From: Streptomyces genisteinicus
GTDB lineage: Bacteria; Actinomycetota; Actinomycetes; Streptomycetales; Streptomycetaceae
Direction of reading: 5' to 3'
NCBI RefSeq assembly: GCF_014489615.1
Contig: NZ_CP060825.1
Location: forward strand, 434,001-498,000
DNA: 64,000 bases
Part shown: positions 24,931 through 32,786 of the stretch, piece after piece
Position numbering within the stretch: the first letter of the stretch is position 1
Layout of the letters: every line of letters starts with the position of its first letter
Program-made: the position numbers and the translations under genes
The notes under the pieces: model-generated
Told to the model about the DNA's origin: nothing
The model's input: only the letters and a program-made list of their open reading frames with translations
Databases searched by the model: none

Positions 24931-25594
24931 CCGTGTAGTGGACGACGGTGTCCTCGCAAGGGCCTTCGGCGAAGACCTTCACCGCCTCCGACTCCGCGGT
25001 GTCGGCGTCGAGGCCCCAGCGGAGTTTGGTGGACACCCATTCGGCGACGTAGCGGCAGTGCGCGGACGGCTCCGGCGGAATCCAGTCCGCCGGGTCGCGG
25101 TCCCCGCGGGCCCGGTGGGTCCCGGCGGTGAGCACGGTCAGCGGCTGCGGCGCACCCTGGTCGTTCGCGTACGCCTCCCGGCGTGCGGCGGACCAGCCGT
25201 CGGCGCCGGACTCCCATGCCTCCGCGAGCGGGACGGTGTGGGCGACCACCAGCGCGCCGGCGCCGGCGACCGTGGCGCGCTCCGTGTACGGGGCCCAGGT
25301 GCCGCCCGTGAGGCGGCAGTCCGCGCCGACGGACGGCGCTTCGACGGCCTCGGCGAGCAGGACCTCGCCCCGGGTGTCGCATCCGTCGCCCGGCACCAGT
25401 CCGGCGTTCCAGTGCGGGAAGGCGCCCGGCCCGGGGGCGGTCCCCCGTTCCGGCACGACGTGCAGCCGGCCGACGGCGTCCGCGAGCGGCAGGACCTCGG
25501 CGGCGGAGGCGGGGGCGGCCGGGACGGTGCAGAAGGCGGCGAGGACGGAGAGCAGGGCGAGCGCGCTGCGGGCGCGCATCCGGTACGGAGTCAT
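24911..25594 (-). CDS. Secreted DUF1524 (HNH-like) protein with altered catalytic residues
   Basis: A 227-residue exported protein with a signal peptide (about residues 1-32, ending PASA-A). The body matches the GmrSD/DUF1524 secreted nuclease family: GDGCDTRGEVLLAEAV, APSVGADCRLTGGTWAPYTE, VPLAEAWESGADGWSAARREAYAND, DRDPADWIPPEPSAHCRYV, and KLRWGL. In this family I expect Asp-His before the VPLAEAW block and an Asn in the SNRSK-like helix; here these read AHTVPLAEAW and GTHRARGD, so the general Asp and the metal-site Asn are replaced. Six Cys suggest disulfides. It is either a degenerate nuclease or a variant with another role. Confidence 0.85.
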   Translation of the reverse strand: MTPYRMRARSALALLSVLAAFCTVPAAPASAAEVLPLADAVGRLHVVPERGTAPGPGAFPHWNAGLVPGDGCDTRGEVLLAEAVEAPSVGADCRLTGGTWAPYTERATVAGAGALVVAHTVPLAEAWESGADGWSAARREAYANDQGAPQPLTVLTAGTHRARGDRDPADWIPPEPSAHCRYVAEWVSTKLRWGLDADTAESEAVKVFAEGPCEDTVVHYTAVPAAR

Positions 25595-25918
25595 GAGGCG
25601 GTGATAGCGGGCCGGCGGCCGGACCGGGCACGGCGGGACGGCCGATCACCCGCACGGGTGCCCCGATTCACCGCAGAAACGATGCCGCCGGGCGGCGCAC
25701 CGGCCTCCCCCGTCCGTCCGTCACACGCGGCGGACCGGCCGGCGCGACCCGCGGACCGGCCGGCCCGTCCCGCGTGCCGGAGGGACACCGCCCCGTCCGT
25801 GCACCCCGGTCCGCGACACGCCCGGGATGCACCGGTGGGCCGGGCGGCCGTGTCCTCAAGACGGGCACGGGCGTTGAACCGGGTGTCCGTCGTCAGCGCT
25901 TTCGCGAGGGGGACCCAC
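25595..25918. repeat. Intergenic region with a 21-bp tandem repeat
   Basis: No gene seen. Two 21-bp units at 25730-25750 and 25751-25771 differ at two positions. The region separates the divergent DUF1524 and GH16-like genes; I could not find a clear promoter for either. Confidence 0.5.
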
Positions 25919-26578
25919 GTGAGCAGCGACGCAGCGTTCTTCACCGCCGATTTCACGTCGACCGCCCAATGGGTGGCCGGCCGGTCCTGGGCCTATCCCG
26001 ACGGAGGCCCGCGCAACCGATCCGACAACAAACTGGACCACCTCACCGACGATCCCGCGTACAGCCGCGAAGGCGCCTTCCGCGCCACCCGGCGCGACGA
26101 CGGGTACTGGGACACCGGACTTCTGACCACCGAGGAGAGCGAGGAGGGGTTCGCCCTGCGCGCCGGCGACGTGCTGGAGACGCGGGTGCGGCTGCCCGAG
26201 GAGATCGGCGCCTGGCCCGCGGTGTGGACCTGGCGCGACGGCGGCAACGAGATCGACGTCTTCGAGTACCACCCGGACAACCCCGGACTGCTGGAACTGA
26301 CCAACCATGTGCGTGGCGCCCAGCGGTACTTCAGCGACCCCCGCATCCGGCCCGGCGCGCAGGTGGACCTGCGGGTCGAGTTCGGTGCGGGCTCCGTCGT
26401 CTGGTGGGTGAACGGCAGGCGCGTGTTCGCCGACGGGCGCGGCGTGGGCCGCCGCTGGCGGGCCTACCTCATCGTGAACCTCTCGGTGTGTGCAGGCCGG
26501 TACCACCCGGCGCCCGACGAGGACGTCACGGAGATGTCGTACGCCGTGGAGTACCTGCGGGTGCACCGCCGCCGGTGA
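25919..26578 (+). CDS. GH16-like (concanavalin A-fold) glycoside hydrolase
   Basis: A 219-residue protein with the GH16 active-site pattern E-x-D-x-x-E in NEIDVFEYHPD, a beta-sandwich pattern of strands around it, and WPAVWTWRDGG before it. GH16 enzymes cleave beta-1,3(4)-glucans, agarose or carrageenan with the two Glu residues as nucleophile and acid/base. No signal peptide is visible from the GTG at 25919, unusual for a polysaccharide hydrolase. AGGGGGA before the GTG supports this start. Its 3' end overlaps the convergent AraC gene by 53 bp. Activity on a polysaccharide is inference. Confidence 0.75.
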   Translation: MSSDAAFFTADFTSTAQWVAGRSWAYPDGGPRNRSDNKLDHLTDDPAYSREGAFRATRRDDGYWDTGLLTTEESEEGFALRAGDVLETRVRLPEEIGAWPAVWTWRDGGNEIDVFEYHPDNPGLLELTNHVRGAQRYFSDPRIRPGAQVDLRVEFGAGSVVWWVNGRRVFADGRGVGRRWRAYLIVNLSVCAGRYHPAPDEDVTEMSYAVEYLRVHRRR

Positions 26579-27656
26579 GACCGGCGGGCCCGGCGATCCG
26601 GCGGGCGGCATCGGCCGCCCGCCGGATCGCCGAGGGGCTGGTGCCGAACCACCGGGTCACGGCACGGCGGAGGGTGCGCGCGTCGCTGAAGCCGAGCAGC
26701 GCGGCGACGGTGTGCAGCGGCAGGTCGCCGGTGGTCAGCAGCTCCTCGGCGCGGACCAGGCGCACGGAGTCGACCAGCGCCTCGTACGTCGTGCCGTGGC
26801 CGGCGAGCCGGCGCCGCAGGGTGCGTTCGCTCATGCCGCGGGCGAGCGCCTGCTGCGCCAGCGGGGGCACCCGTGGCAGGCCGCGGGCGACCGACACCTC
26901 CAGGCCCTCCACCAGTTCCTGCCGTTCCCGGCCGCGGGTGCGGGCCGCGTCGAGGAGCTGGACGACCTGCGCGAGCGCGTAGGCGTCGGCGCTCGGCACG
27001 GGTCTGCGCAGCCAGTCGTCGGCGAACTCGATCCGGTCGTCGGCGGCGCCGAAGGCGACCGGGCAGCGGAACCACTCCTCGTACGCGTCCGCGTGCGGCG
27101 GCCGGCTGTGCCGGACCGCCACGGCGCGCGGCGCGAACCGTGCGTCCAGGGAGTCGCGGACGAGGGCGACGATGCTGCCGAACGCCTCCTCCAGCAGGAA
27201 GGCCCGCAGGCCGGAGTCCGTGTACCGGGCCGTCGCGAGGACGGCGGCGCCGCCCGGAACGGGCTCCGTTCGGTAGTCCAGCATCGATCCGGCGGCCCCG
27301 TGGTGGCGGATCCCGAGGTCGAGCGCGTGGCCGAGGGTGGGGCTGGCCAGCAGGCCGAAGCCGACGATCCCCCACGCCGTCACCCGCTGGCGGCGGCCCA
27401 CGGCGAGGCCGAGCGCCGGGTCGCCGAGCGCGTCGAGCGCCTCGCGGATGACGGTGCTTCCCTGGCGGTAGGAGATCCGCCCGCCGACGGCGCACAGGGC
27501 GGCCTCGCTCAGTCCGGCGCGGCGCAGCGCGGGCCCGAGGTCGTGGCCGCGTTCGCCGGCCACCAGCATCAGGTACCGCAGCAGGTGCGGGGTGATCGTC
27601 GCCGAACCGTACCGGGGGTCGGCGAGCGCCGGCGGGGGCGGTGACGGTCGGGTCAT
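26526..27656 (-). CDS. AraC-family transcriptional regulator (ArgR/OruR-like type)
   Basis: A 376-residue protein. Residues about 15-200 form the AraC-type arabinose-binding-domain variant (DUF4066/Arabinose_bd, with LGDPALGLAVGRRQRVTAWGIVGF split across it), and the last about 110 residues hold two helix-turn-helix motifs (LARGMSERTLRRRLAGHGTT and HTVAALLGFSDARTLRRAV). Such proteins activate genes for amino-acid, fatty-acid or drug metabolism. ATG 27656 is chosen over an upstream ATG because GAGGAG lies 8 nt before it. Target unknown; the divergent ceramidase gene (166 bp away) is a candidate. Confidence 0.88.
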   Translation of the reverse strand: MTRPSPPPPALADPRYGSATITPHLLRYLMLVAGERGHDLGPALRRAGLSEAALCAVGGRISYRQGSTVIREALDALGDPALGLAVGRRQRVTAWGIVGFGLLASPTLGHALDLGIRHHGAAGSMLDYRTEPVPGGAAVLATARYTDSGLRAFLLEEAFGSIVALVRDSLDARFAPRAVAVRHSRPPHADAYEEWFRCPVAFGAADDRIEFADDWLRRPVPSADAYALAQVVQLLDAARTRGRERQELVEGLEVSVARGLPRVPPLAQQALARGMSERTLRRRLAGHGTTYEALVDSVRLVRAEELLTTGDLPLHTVAALLGFSDARTLRRAVTRWFGTSPSAIRRAADAARRIAGPAGLTGGGAPAGTPRRTTSP

Positions 27657-27821
27657 GTGATCACTCCTCGGGGACGTCACTGTAGGCACGGAGCCGGGCC
27701 GCGGACAGGGGGTGTGGCCGACGAAGTCCCGTTACTGGCCGGTTGAGTCCTCTCCCTCCTCCGGGCACCGCCCTTACCGTCGGTCACACCTGTTGTCCCA
27801 CTGCATCGCGAGGGAGAAGGC

Positions 27822-29909
27822 ATGCGGTCCCCCACCACGCGCGCGAGAGCGGTCTCCCTGCTGCTCGCCGGGGCGCTCGGCGCCCTGACCCTGTCGGCGG
27901 TCCCCGCCGCACCCCCCGCCGGCGCGGCGACCCCCGCACCCGGCGCCGCGGCCGAGGCCGCCGCGGCCGGCACCCCGTACCTCGTGGGCCGCGGCATCGC
28001 CGATGTGACCGGCGAGGCGGCCGAGGCCGGCATGATGGGCTACTCCAGCTTCGACCAGAAGGCCACCGGCATCCACCAGCGCCAGCGTTCACGGGCGTTC
28101 GTCGTCGCGGACCCCGGCGGCAGCCGGGTGGTCTACGTCAACGCGGATCTGGGCATGATCTTCCAGTCCGTGCGCCAGGGCGTCCTGGCCGAACTGGGCC
28201 GCCGCTACGGCTCGCTGTACGGCGAGCGCAACGTCCTGCTCTCCGCGACCCACACCCACGCCGGAACCGGCGGCCACTCCCACCACATCGCCTACAACCT
28301 CGCGTCGCTGGGCTTCCAGAAGGACACCTACCGGGCGATCGTCGACGGGATCGTCGAGTCCGTCGCGAAGGCCCACGACGACCTGCGGCCGGGCACCATC
28401 AGCCTCGGCAGGGGCGAGCTGACGAACGCGAGCGTCAACCGGTCGAGAACTGCGTTCGACAGGAACCCGGCCGCCGACCGGGCCGCCTTCCCGGGCGGGA
28501 TCGATCCCGCGATGACGGTGCTGCGCTTCCGCCAGGGCGGCGAGGACGTCGGCGCGATCAGCTGGTTCGCCACCCACAACACCTCGCTCACCAACAAGAA
28601 CACCCTGTTGAGCCCCGACAACAAGGGGTACGCGTCCTACGCGTGGGAGCACGACGACCAGGGCGTGCGCTATCTGGACGACGCCGAGGGCTTCGTCGCC
28701 GCGTTCCCCAACACCAACGCGGGCGACATGTCGCCGAACCTGAACCTGAAGCCGGGGTCGGGGCCCACCGAGGACGAGTTCGAGAACACCCGCATCATCG
28801 GCGACCGGCAGTACACGCGGGCCAAGGAGATCTACGAGCGGGCATCCGTGCCGGTCACCGGAGCCGTGGACGCGCGGCTGCGGTACGTGGACATGGAGCA
28901 GGTCACCGTCGACGGCAGGTACACGCCGGACGGACGCGAGCACCGGACCTGCCCGGCGATGGTCGGCGCGTCGACGCTGGCGGGCAGCGTCGAGGACGGA
29001 CCGGCGATCCCCGGCTTCACCGAGGGCATGAACAGCCCCGTGGCGAAGCTGCTGGAGCCGCTGCGCATCGACCCGCCCGAGTGGCTGGTGGGCTGCCAGT
29101 ACCCGAAGGCCAACCTGGTGCCCACGGGCCTGGTCTCCTCCGTGGTCCCGGCGACACCGAGCAGGCTGCCCGTCCAGATCGTCAGGATCGGGCAGTTCTA
29201 CCTGGTGGCGGGCCCGGCCGAGTACACCGTCGTGTCCGGTCTGCGCATCCGGCGGACGGTCGCGGCGGAGCTGGGCGTGCCGCTGGAGAACGTGCTGATG
29301 CAGGGGTACGCCAACGCCTACAGCCAGTACGTGACGACTCCCGAGGAGTACGACCTCCAGCAGTACGAGGGGGGTTCGACCCTCTACGGCCGGCACACCC
29401 TGCCCGCCTACCAGCAGGAGTTCGGCTCCCTCGCGGCGGCGATGCGCGACGGCGACCCGGTGGACCACGGGCCGCTGCCGGCCGACCACTCGGCGGGTCA
29501 GATCACGCTGCAGACCGGTGTGGTGATGGACAACCCGCCGGGCGGGAAGTCGTACGGCGACGTGCTCAAGGCTCCCGCGGCGGCGTACGCGCGGGGCGCG
29601 ACGGTGACGGCGGAGTTCGTGACCGGCCACCCGAAGAACAACCTGCGCCGGGGCGGCACGTTCCTGGAGGTCCAGCGCAGGGACGGCGACCGGTGGGTGC
29701 GGGTGCTGGACGACGGCGACTGGGACACCACGTACCGGTGGGTCCGGCTCAACGGGGTGCTCGGCACCTCCAAGGCGGTCCTCACCTGGCGGATCGCGCC
29801 GGGCACCGCACCGGGCACGTACCGGATCGTGCACCACGGCGACAGCAGGACCCTGCTCGGCAGGGTGACCGCCTTCAGCGGGGCGACGGCCCCGTTCACG
29901 GTGCGCTGA
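27822..29909 (+). CDS. Secreted neutral/alkaline ceramidase
   Basis: A 695-residue exported enzyme. Signal peptide about residues 1-34. The zinc-site region SATHTHAGTGGHSHH and the active-site serine in NAGDMSPN (Ser304) match the neutral ceramidase family, which hydrolyses ceramide to sphingosine and a fatty acid. The C-terminal about 150 residues form the Ig-like domain of the family (ending TAPFTVR). Length is typical. ATG 27822 follows GAGGGAGAAGG. Its upstream region is shared with the AraC gene. In soil bacteria this probably scavenges or attacks eukaryotic membrane lipids. Confidence 0.93.
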   Translation: MRSPTTRARAVSLLLAGALGALTLSAVPAAPPAGAATPAPGAAAEAAAAGTPYLVGRGIADVTGEAAEAGMMGYSSFDQKATGIHQRQRSRAFVVADPGGSRVVYVNADLGMIFQSVRQGVLAELGRRYGSLYGERNVLLSATHTHAGTGGHSHHIAYNLASLGFQKDTYRAIVDGIVESVAKAHDDLRPGTISLGRGELTNASVNRSRTAFDRNPAADRAAFPGGIDPAMTVLRFRQGGEDVGAISWFATHNTSLTNKNTLLSPDNKGYASYAWEHDDQGVRYLDDAEGFVAAFPNTNAGDMSPNLNLKPGSGPTEDEFENTRIIGDRQYTRAKEIYERASVPVTGAVDARLRYVDMEQVTVDGRYTPDGREHRTCPAMVGASTLAGSVEDGPAIPGFTEGMNSPVAKLLEPLRIDPPEWLVGCQYPKANLVPTGLVSSVVPATPSRLPVQIVRIGQFYLVAGPAEYTVVSGLRIRRTVAAELGVPLENVLMQGYANAYSQYVTTPEEYDLQQYEGGSTLYGRHTLPAYQQEFGSLAAAMRDGDPVDHGPLPADHSAGQITLQTGVVMDNPPGGKSYGDVLKAPAAAYARGATVTAEFVTGHPKNNLRRGGTFLEVQRRDGDRWVRVLDDGDWDTTYRWVRLNGVLGTSKAVLTWRIAPGTAPGTYRIVHHGDSRTLLGRVTAFSGATAPFTVR

Positions 29910-29944
29910 TCCGGGTCCCGGGACCCGGGGCTACGCTGGGAGGC

Positions 29945-30343
29945 ATGACCGAACGGAAACCGCCCGGCGTCAGCTTCGAGTCCTGGGTCGACCGGCAGGT
30001 CCGGCAGGCCACCGAGAACGGCGAGTTCGCGGACCTGCCGGGGTTCGGCAAGCCGCTGCCCGAGGACCCCGGCGGCTACGACGAACTGTGGTGGATCAAG
30101 GGCAAGATGCACCGCGAGGGCCTGGCGGTCCTGCCGCCGGCCCTCGCGCTGCGCAAGGAGGCGGAGGACGCGCTGGCGGAGGCGCTGCGCGCGCCGTCCG
30201 AGGCGGCGGTGCGCCGGATCATCGCCCGCATCAACGAGCGGATCACCCCGGCGATGCTGCGCCCGCCGCCGGGGCCGCCGCTCGGTCTGAAGCCGTACGA
30301 CGCCGACGCGGTCGTCGAGGAGTGGCGGCGCGGCCGGGAGTGA
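29945..30343 (+). CDS. DUF1992 (DnaJ-homologue C28-like) protein
   Basis: A 132-residue protein consisting of the DUF1992 domain: WVDRQVRQATENGEFADLPGFGKPL, then ELWWIKGKMHREGL and a helical region (RRIIARINERI). The domain is widespread; function is unknown beyond similarity to human DNAJC28. It is 35 bp downstream of the ceramidase gene and convergent with tgmB. No membrane or signal segment. Confidence 0.88.
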   Translation: MTERKPPGVSFESWVDRQVRQATENGEFADLPGFGKPLPEDPGGYDELWWIKGKMHREGLAVLPPALALRKEAEDALAEALRAPSEAAVRRIIARINERITPAMLRPPPGPPLGLKPYDADAVVEEWRRGRE

Positions 30344-30370
30344 GGCCGCCGGGGCGGCCCCGGGGCGCTT

Positions 30371-31303
30371 TCAGGCGGTCGGTTCGGCCGCGAGCCATTC
30401 GGCGACGGTGCGGGCGATCGGCTGCCCGGTCTCCAGCTCGACGAAGCCGAACTGGCCGCCCTGGTTGCACTCCAGGAACCACCAGGTGCCGTCGGCGTCC
30501 TCGGCGAAGTCGAAGGCTCCGTAGGCGAGTTCCGCCTCCTTCTTGTAGCGTTCCACGGCCCGGGCGACCGGCGCGGGGACGTCCACGGGCTCCCAGGTGT
30601 GGCCGGTCTCGCCGAACCGTCCGTCGACCTGCCCGGCCTCGGCGGTCTTGCGTGCCGCGAGGTGGGTGCAGCCGACGCTGGTCAGCCGGATGTCGGCGCT
30701 CTTGGCGATGTAGCGCTGGAGCAGGGTGGGGGCCGCGGCGACCCCGGAGAAGTCCGCGTCGGGCGGCACCAGGGTGGTGGGCAGGGCCATGGGCGGATCG
30801 CCGGGCGACTTGCCGGACACCGACTTCACGACGACGTGCCGGTACTGCTCGGCGAACTTCCGGGCCATCGCCGGATAGGTGGTGACCAGGGTCGCGGGCA
30901 CCGGGAAGCCGCTGCGGTGCGCCAGGCGCATCTGCCACGGCTTGCGGCGTGCCCGCGCCGCGGCACTGGGGTGGTTCATCCAGCGGGCCGCGGTGGAGTC
31001 GAGCATCCCGTACAGGGCGTGGCCGCTCTCGTCGGTCAGCCAGGCGGACGGCTCGGGCGCGTGCGCGGCGGCCTCGCCCGGCCTGCGGATCCAGACCGAG
31101 CGCATCGCCTCGACGCTCGCCACGCGGCCACCGGTGGAGAGGTAGCCGCGGAACTCGCCGCGCACGTACTCGGCGGACAGCGCGACGTCCCCGGGCAGAT
31201 CGCCGGGGTCGAACCGGACGAGCGGCACGCCCAGTTCGTGCAGCTGCGCCACCACCATGTCGGCGGTGACGTCCTGTTCGCTCGTCAGTACCAGTACGGT
31301 CAC
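30371..31303 (-). CDS. tgmB: ATP-grasp RiPP maturase, TgmB family
   Basis: A 310-residue ATP-grasp ligase of the SAV_5884 type, which joins side chains of a RiPP precursor by omega-ester or omega-amide bonds (graspetides). Typical features are the N-terminus VTVLVLTSEQDVTADMVVAQL, RSVWIRRPG, MNHPSAAARARRKPWQMRLA, the ATP-binding VVVKSVSG, LLQRYIAKSADIRLTSVG and the metal-binding GAFDFAEDADGTWWFLECN. The GTG at 31303 matches the usual first residue; an ATG at about 31341 is out of frame. It lies 50 bp downstream of its precursor gene tgmA. The third family gene, a PIMT-like methyltransferase (tgmC), is not present beside it. Confidence 0.92.
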   Translation of the reverse strand: MTVLVLTSEQDVTADMVVAQLHELGVPLVRFDPGDLPGDVALSAEYVRGEFRGYLSTGGRVASVEAMRSVWIRRPGEAAAHAPEPSAWLTDESGHALYGMLDSTAARWMNHPSAAARARRKPWQMRLAHRSGFPVPATLVTTYPAMARKFAEQYRHVVVKSVSGKSPGDPPMALPTTLVPPDADFSGVAAAPTLLQRYIAKSADIRLTSVGCTHLAARKTAEAGQVDGRFGETGHTWEPVDVPAPVARAVERYKKEAELAYGAFDFAEDADGTWWFLECNQGGQFGFVELETGQPIARTVAEWLAAEPTA

Positions 31304-31353
31304 GGAGTGCGGTCCGTCCGTCCGGCGGGCTGTCCGGTCATGGGGCGGGCCGG

Positions 31354-31545
31354 TCAGTCGTCGAAGTGCGTCGCGGAGCCGGCCTTGGACGTCGTCGTAC
31401 CGGCGGCGGCCATCAGGGCGCGGTCGGCGATCGCGGGACGGCCGTCGGAGAGCACGTTCAGCTGGAGCGCCGCGTCGTACGCGTACGCGGTCAGGGCCGG
31501 CGCCTGCTCGGCGGGCCGTGCGTAGTTCCACGCGAACGGTTTCAT
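31354..31545 (-). CDS. tgmA: ATP-grasp-modified RiPP precursor, TgmA family
   Basis: A 63-residue precursor peptide. The leader MKPFAWNYARPAEQAP and the segment AYAYDAALQLNVLSDGRPA are the family signature recognised by TgmB. The C-terminal core is GTTTSKAGSATHFDD (residues 49-63): four Thr, two Ser and one Lys as possible donors and two terminal Asp (62, 63) as the only acids. Macrocyclisation would join those Asp side chains to a Thr, Ser or Lys. A good ribosome-binding site (GGGAGGAA) precedes ATG 31545. Core length and bonds cannot be told from sequence alone. Confidence 0.9.
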   Translation of the reverse strand: MKPFAWNYARPAEQAPALTAYAYDAALQLNVLSDGRPAIADRALMAAAGTTTSKAGSATHFDD

Positions 31546-31632
31546 CGCTGGTTCCTCCCCTGCCCGCGCGCCAGCCCGGGCTTCATGACGGTACGTGGCG
31601 AGGTCGCCACGGGATCACCACACAGAGTGACA

Positions 31633-31670
31633 CCGTGAACGCTCTTCACGGAAAGACCTTCGGATCCGAA
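31633..31670. promoter_or_regulatory. Two palindromes upstream of tgmA
   Basis: CCGTGAA-CGCTC-TTCACGG (31633-31651) and TTCGGATCCGAA (31659-31670) are perfect inverted repeats 7 bp apart, centred about 100 and 120 bp before tgmA. They are good operator candidates for the RiPP genes. No clear -35/-10 pair was found. The rest of the 315-bp gap to the Clp-N gene holds its terminator. Confidence 0.5.
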
Positions 31671-31790
31671 CATCTGCATCGGCGGTGACATGCCCCGCCG
31701 GTGCCATCCAGACAGACGCACCACGGCCCGTCAGGGTTTCAAGTTTTGGCCATGACGTGACGCAGATGACACGACGAATGCCCTGAAACC

Positions 31791-31846
31791 AAAGAAAAGC
31801 CCCACCGTCGAGCGGTGCGCGAAGGCACCGGACCCGACGGAGGGGC
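31791..31846 (-). terminator. Intrinsic terminator of the Clp-N gene with U-tract
   Basis: Minus-strand RNA would fold a long stem (31846-31835 with 31810-31799, one mismatch) enclosing a second stem (CGGTGC with GCACCG), followed by TTTTCTTT (31798-31791). This is a textbook Rho-independent terminator, rare in such GC-rich DNA, 15 bp after the stop. It insulates tgmA. Confidence 0.85.
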
Positions 31847-31860
31847 ATTGCGGGAGAGCG

Positions 31861-32433
31861 TCAACCGGCTTGAGCCGCACCGCCGTTCCGCGCGCCGAAG
31901 GCGACCCTGACGACGGCGTCGTACGTCACGCCGTGGTCCGCGAGCACCTCCGCGACCACGCCCGGCCGGGCGGCGAGCGCAAGCAGCAGGTGTTCGGACC
32001 CGATGGCCCGGTCGCCCCGGCCGACGGCGATCCGCAGCGACCGCTCCAGGACACCCTTCGCCTCCCGCGTGAAGGGCAGGTGACCGAAGCGGGGGCGGCG
32101 GGTGACGGCGGGCGCGGCGAGCGCCCCCTCCCCGTGCACCTCCTCGACCCGGGCCACGATCCGGTCCACGTCGACCCCGAGCCCGGCGAGCGCGCGCACC
32201 TGGGCCGCGGTCATGCCGCCGCGGCGCCGCGCCGCGGCCAGCGCCGATTCCAGCCCGTCGCGCCGGTCGGCCACCCCCAGGGCGCGCAGGGCGAACGCCG
32301 CGCGTCCCTCCTCCATGCCGAGCAGCGCGAGCAGCAGGTGCTCGTCGGTGACGCGGGGCTCGCCCGCCGTCCGGCAGCAGGCGACGGCGCCGGTGACGAC
32401 GGCCCGGGCCTCCCCGGTGAAGCGCTCGAACAT
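31861..32433 (-). CDS. Clp N-terminal (R) domain protein
   Basis: A 190-residue protein with two Clp repeat motifs, FTGEARAVVTGAVACCR ... VTDEHLLLALLGMEEG and FTREAKGVLERSLRIAV ... IGSEHLLLALAARPG, the double repeat that in ClpA/ClpC binds substrates and adaptors. There is no AAA+ ATPase, so this is a free-standing domain, perhaps an adaptor or a sensor that titrates Clp. Its ATG overlaps the stop of the HTH gene (TGATG), so the two are coupled and made from the same promoter. A terminator follows. Confidence 0.9.
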   Translation of the reverse strand: MFERFTGEARAVVTGAVACCRTAGEPRVTDEHLLLALLGMEEGRAAFALRALGVADRRDGLESALAAARRRGGMTAAQVRALAGLGVDVDRIVARVEEVHGEGALAAPAVTRRPRFGHLPFTREAKGVLERSLRIAVGRGDRAIGSEHLLLALAARPGVVAEVLADHGVTYDAVVRVAFGARNGGAAQAG

Positions 32434-32642
32434 CACTGCCTCCCGTGCTTCTTGTGTACGGCCTGCCTGCTGACGCCCAGTTCCGCCGCGATGTCCTGCC
32501 AGGACCAGCCCTGATTGCGGGCGCTGCGCACCTGCACTGCCTCGAGCTGCTCCAGCAGCCGGCGCAGCGCGGCGACGGCCCTCAGCCCGATCCGGGGATC
32601 CCGGTCGCCCGCCCGCTCGGCGAGATCGGTTGCTTCGGTCAT
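32433..32642 (-). CDS. Small helix-turn-helix protein, partner of the Clp-N protein
   Basis: A 69-residue protein: an N-terminal helix region (RAVAALRRLLEQLEAVQVRSARNQGW) then a helix-turn-helix WSWQDIAAELGVSRQAVHKKHGRQ, similar to the region-4-like HTH found with Clp-N genes in actinobacteria. The ATG at 32642 is the start because the predicted transcript begins at or next to it (leaderless). Two GTCAA-N6-TTGAC operators cover its promoter, so it probably represses its own operon. The Clp-N partner may modulate it or control its breakdown. Confidence 0.85.
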   Translation of the reverse strand: MTEATDLAERAGDRDPRIGLRAVAALRRLLEQLEAVQVRSARNQGWSWQDIAAELGVSRQAVHKKHGRQ

Positions 32643-32645
32643 GGC

Positions 32646-32688
32646 GTCAACATACGTTGACACCTCTCGCGTGTCAACCTTCATTGAC
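32646..32688 (-). promoter_or_regulatory. Promoter with two overlapping GTCAA-N6-TTGAC operators
   Basis: Minus strand: TTGACA (32677-32672) and TATGTT (32654-32649) are 17 bp apart, giving a start point at the ATG (32642). Two 16-bp inverted repeats lie on top: GTCAAC-ATAC-GTTGAC (32646-32661) over the -10, and GTCAA-N6-TTGAC (32673-32688) over the -35, 27 bp apart. Confidence 0.8.
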
Positions 32689-32786
32689 ATGGGTGACGCT
32701 CCGCGTGCCGCCGCCGGGACGGGTCGGCCGGACGGCACGATGGGCGGCACACGATCGACACGCGGCACACGGCCGAGGAGCGGACC

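Noticed and set aside
25856..26611. Minus-strand frame opposite the GH16-like gene
   Set aside because: The plus-strand frame holds the E-x-D-x-x-E motif; the minus-strand peptide has no recognisable features.
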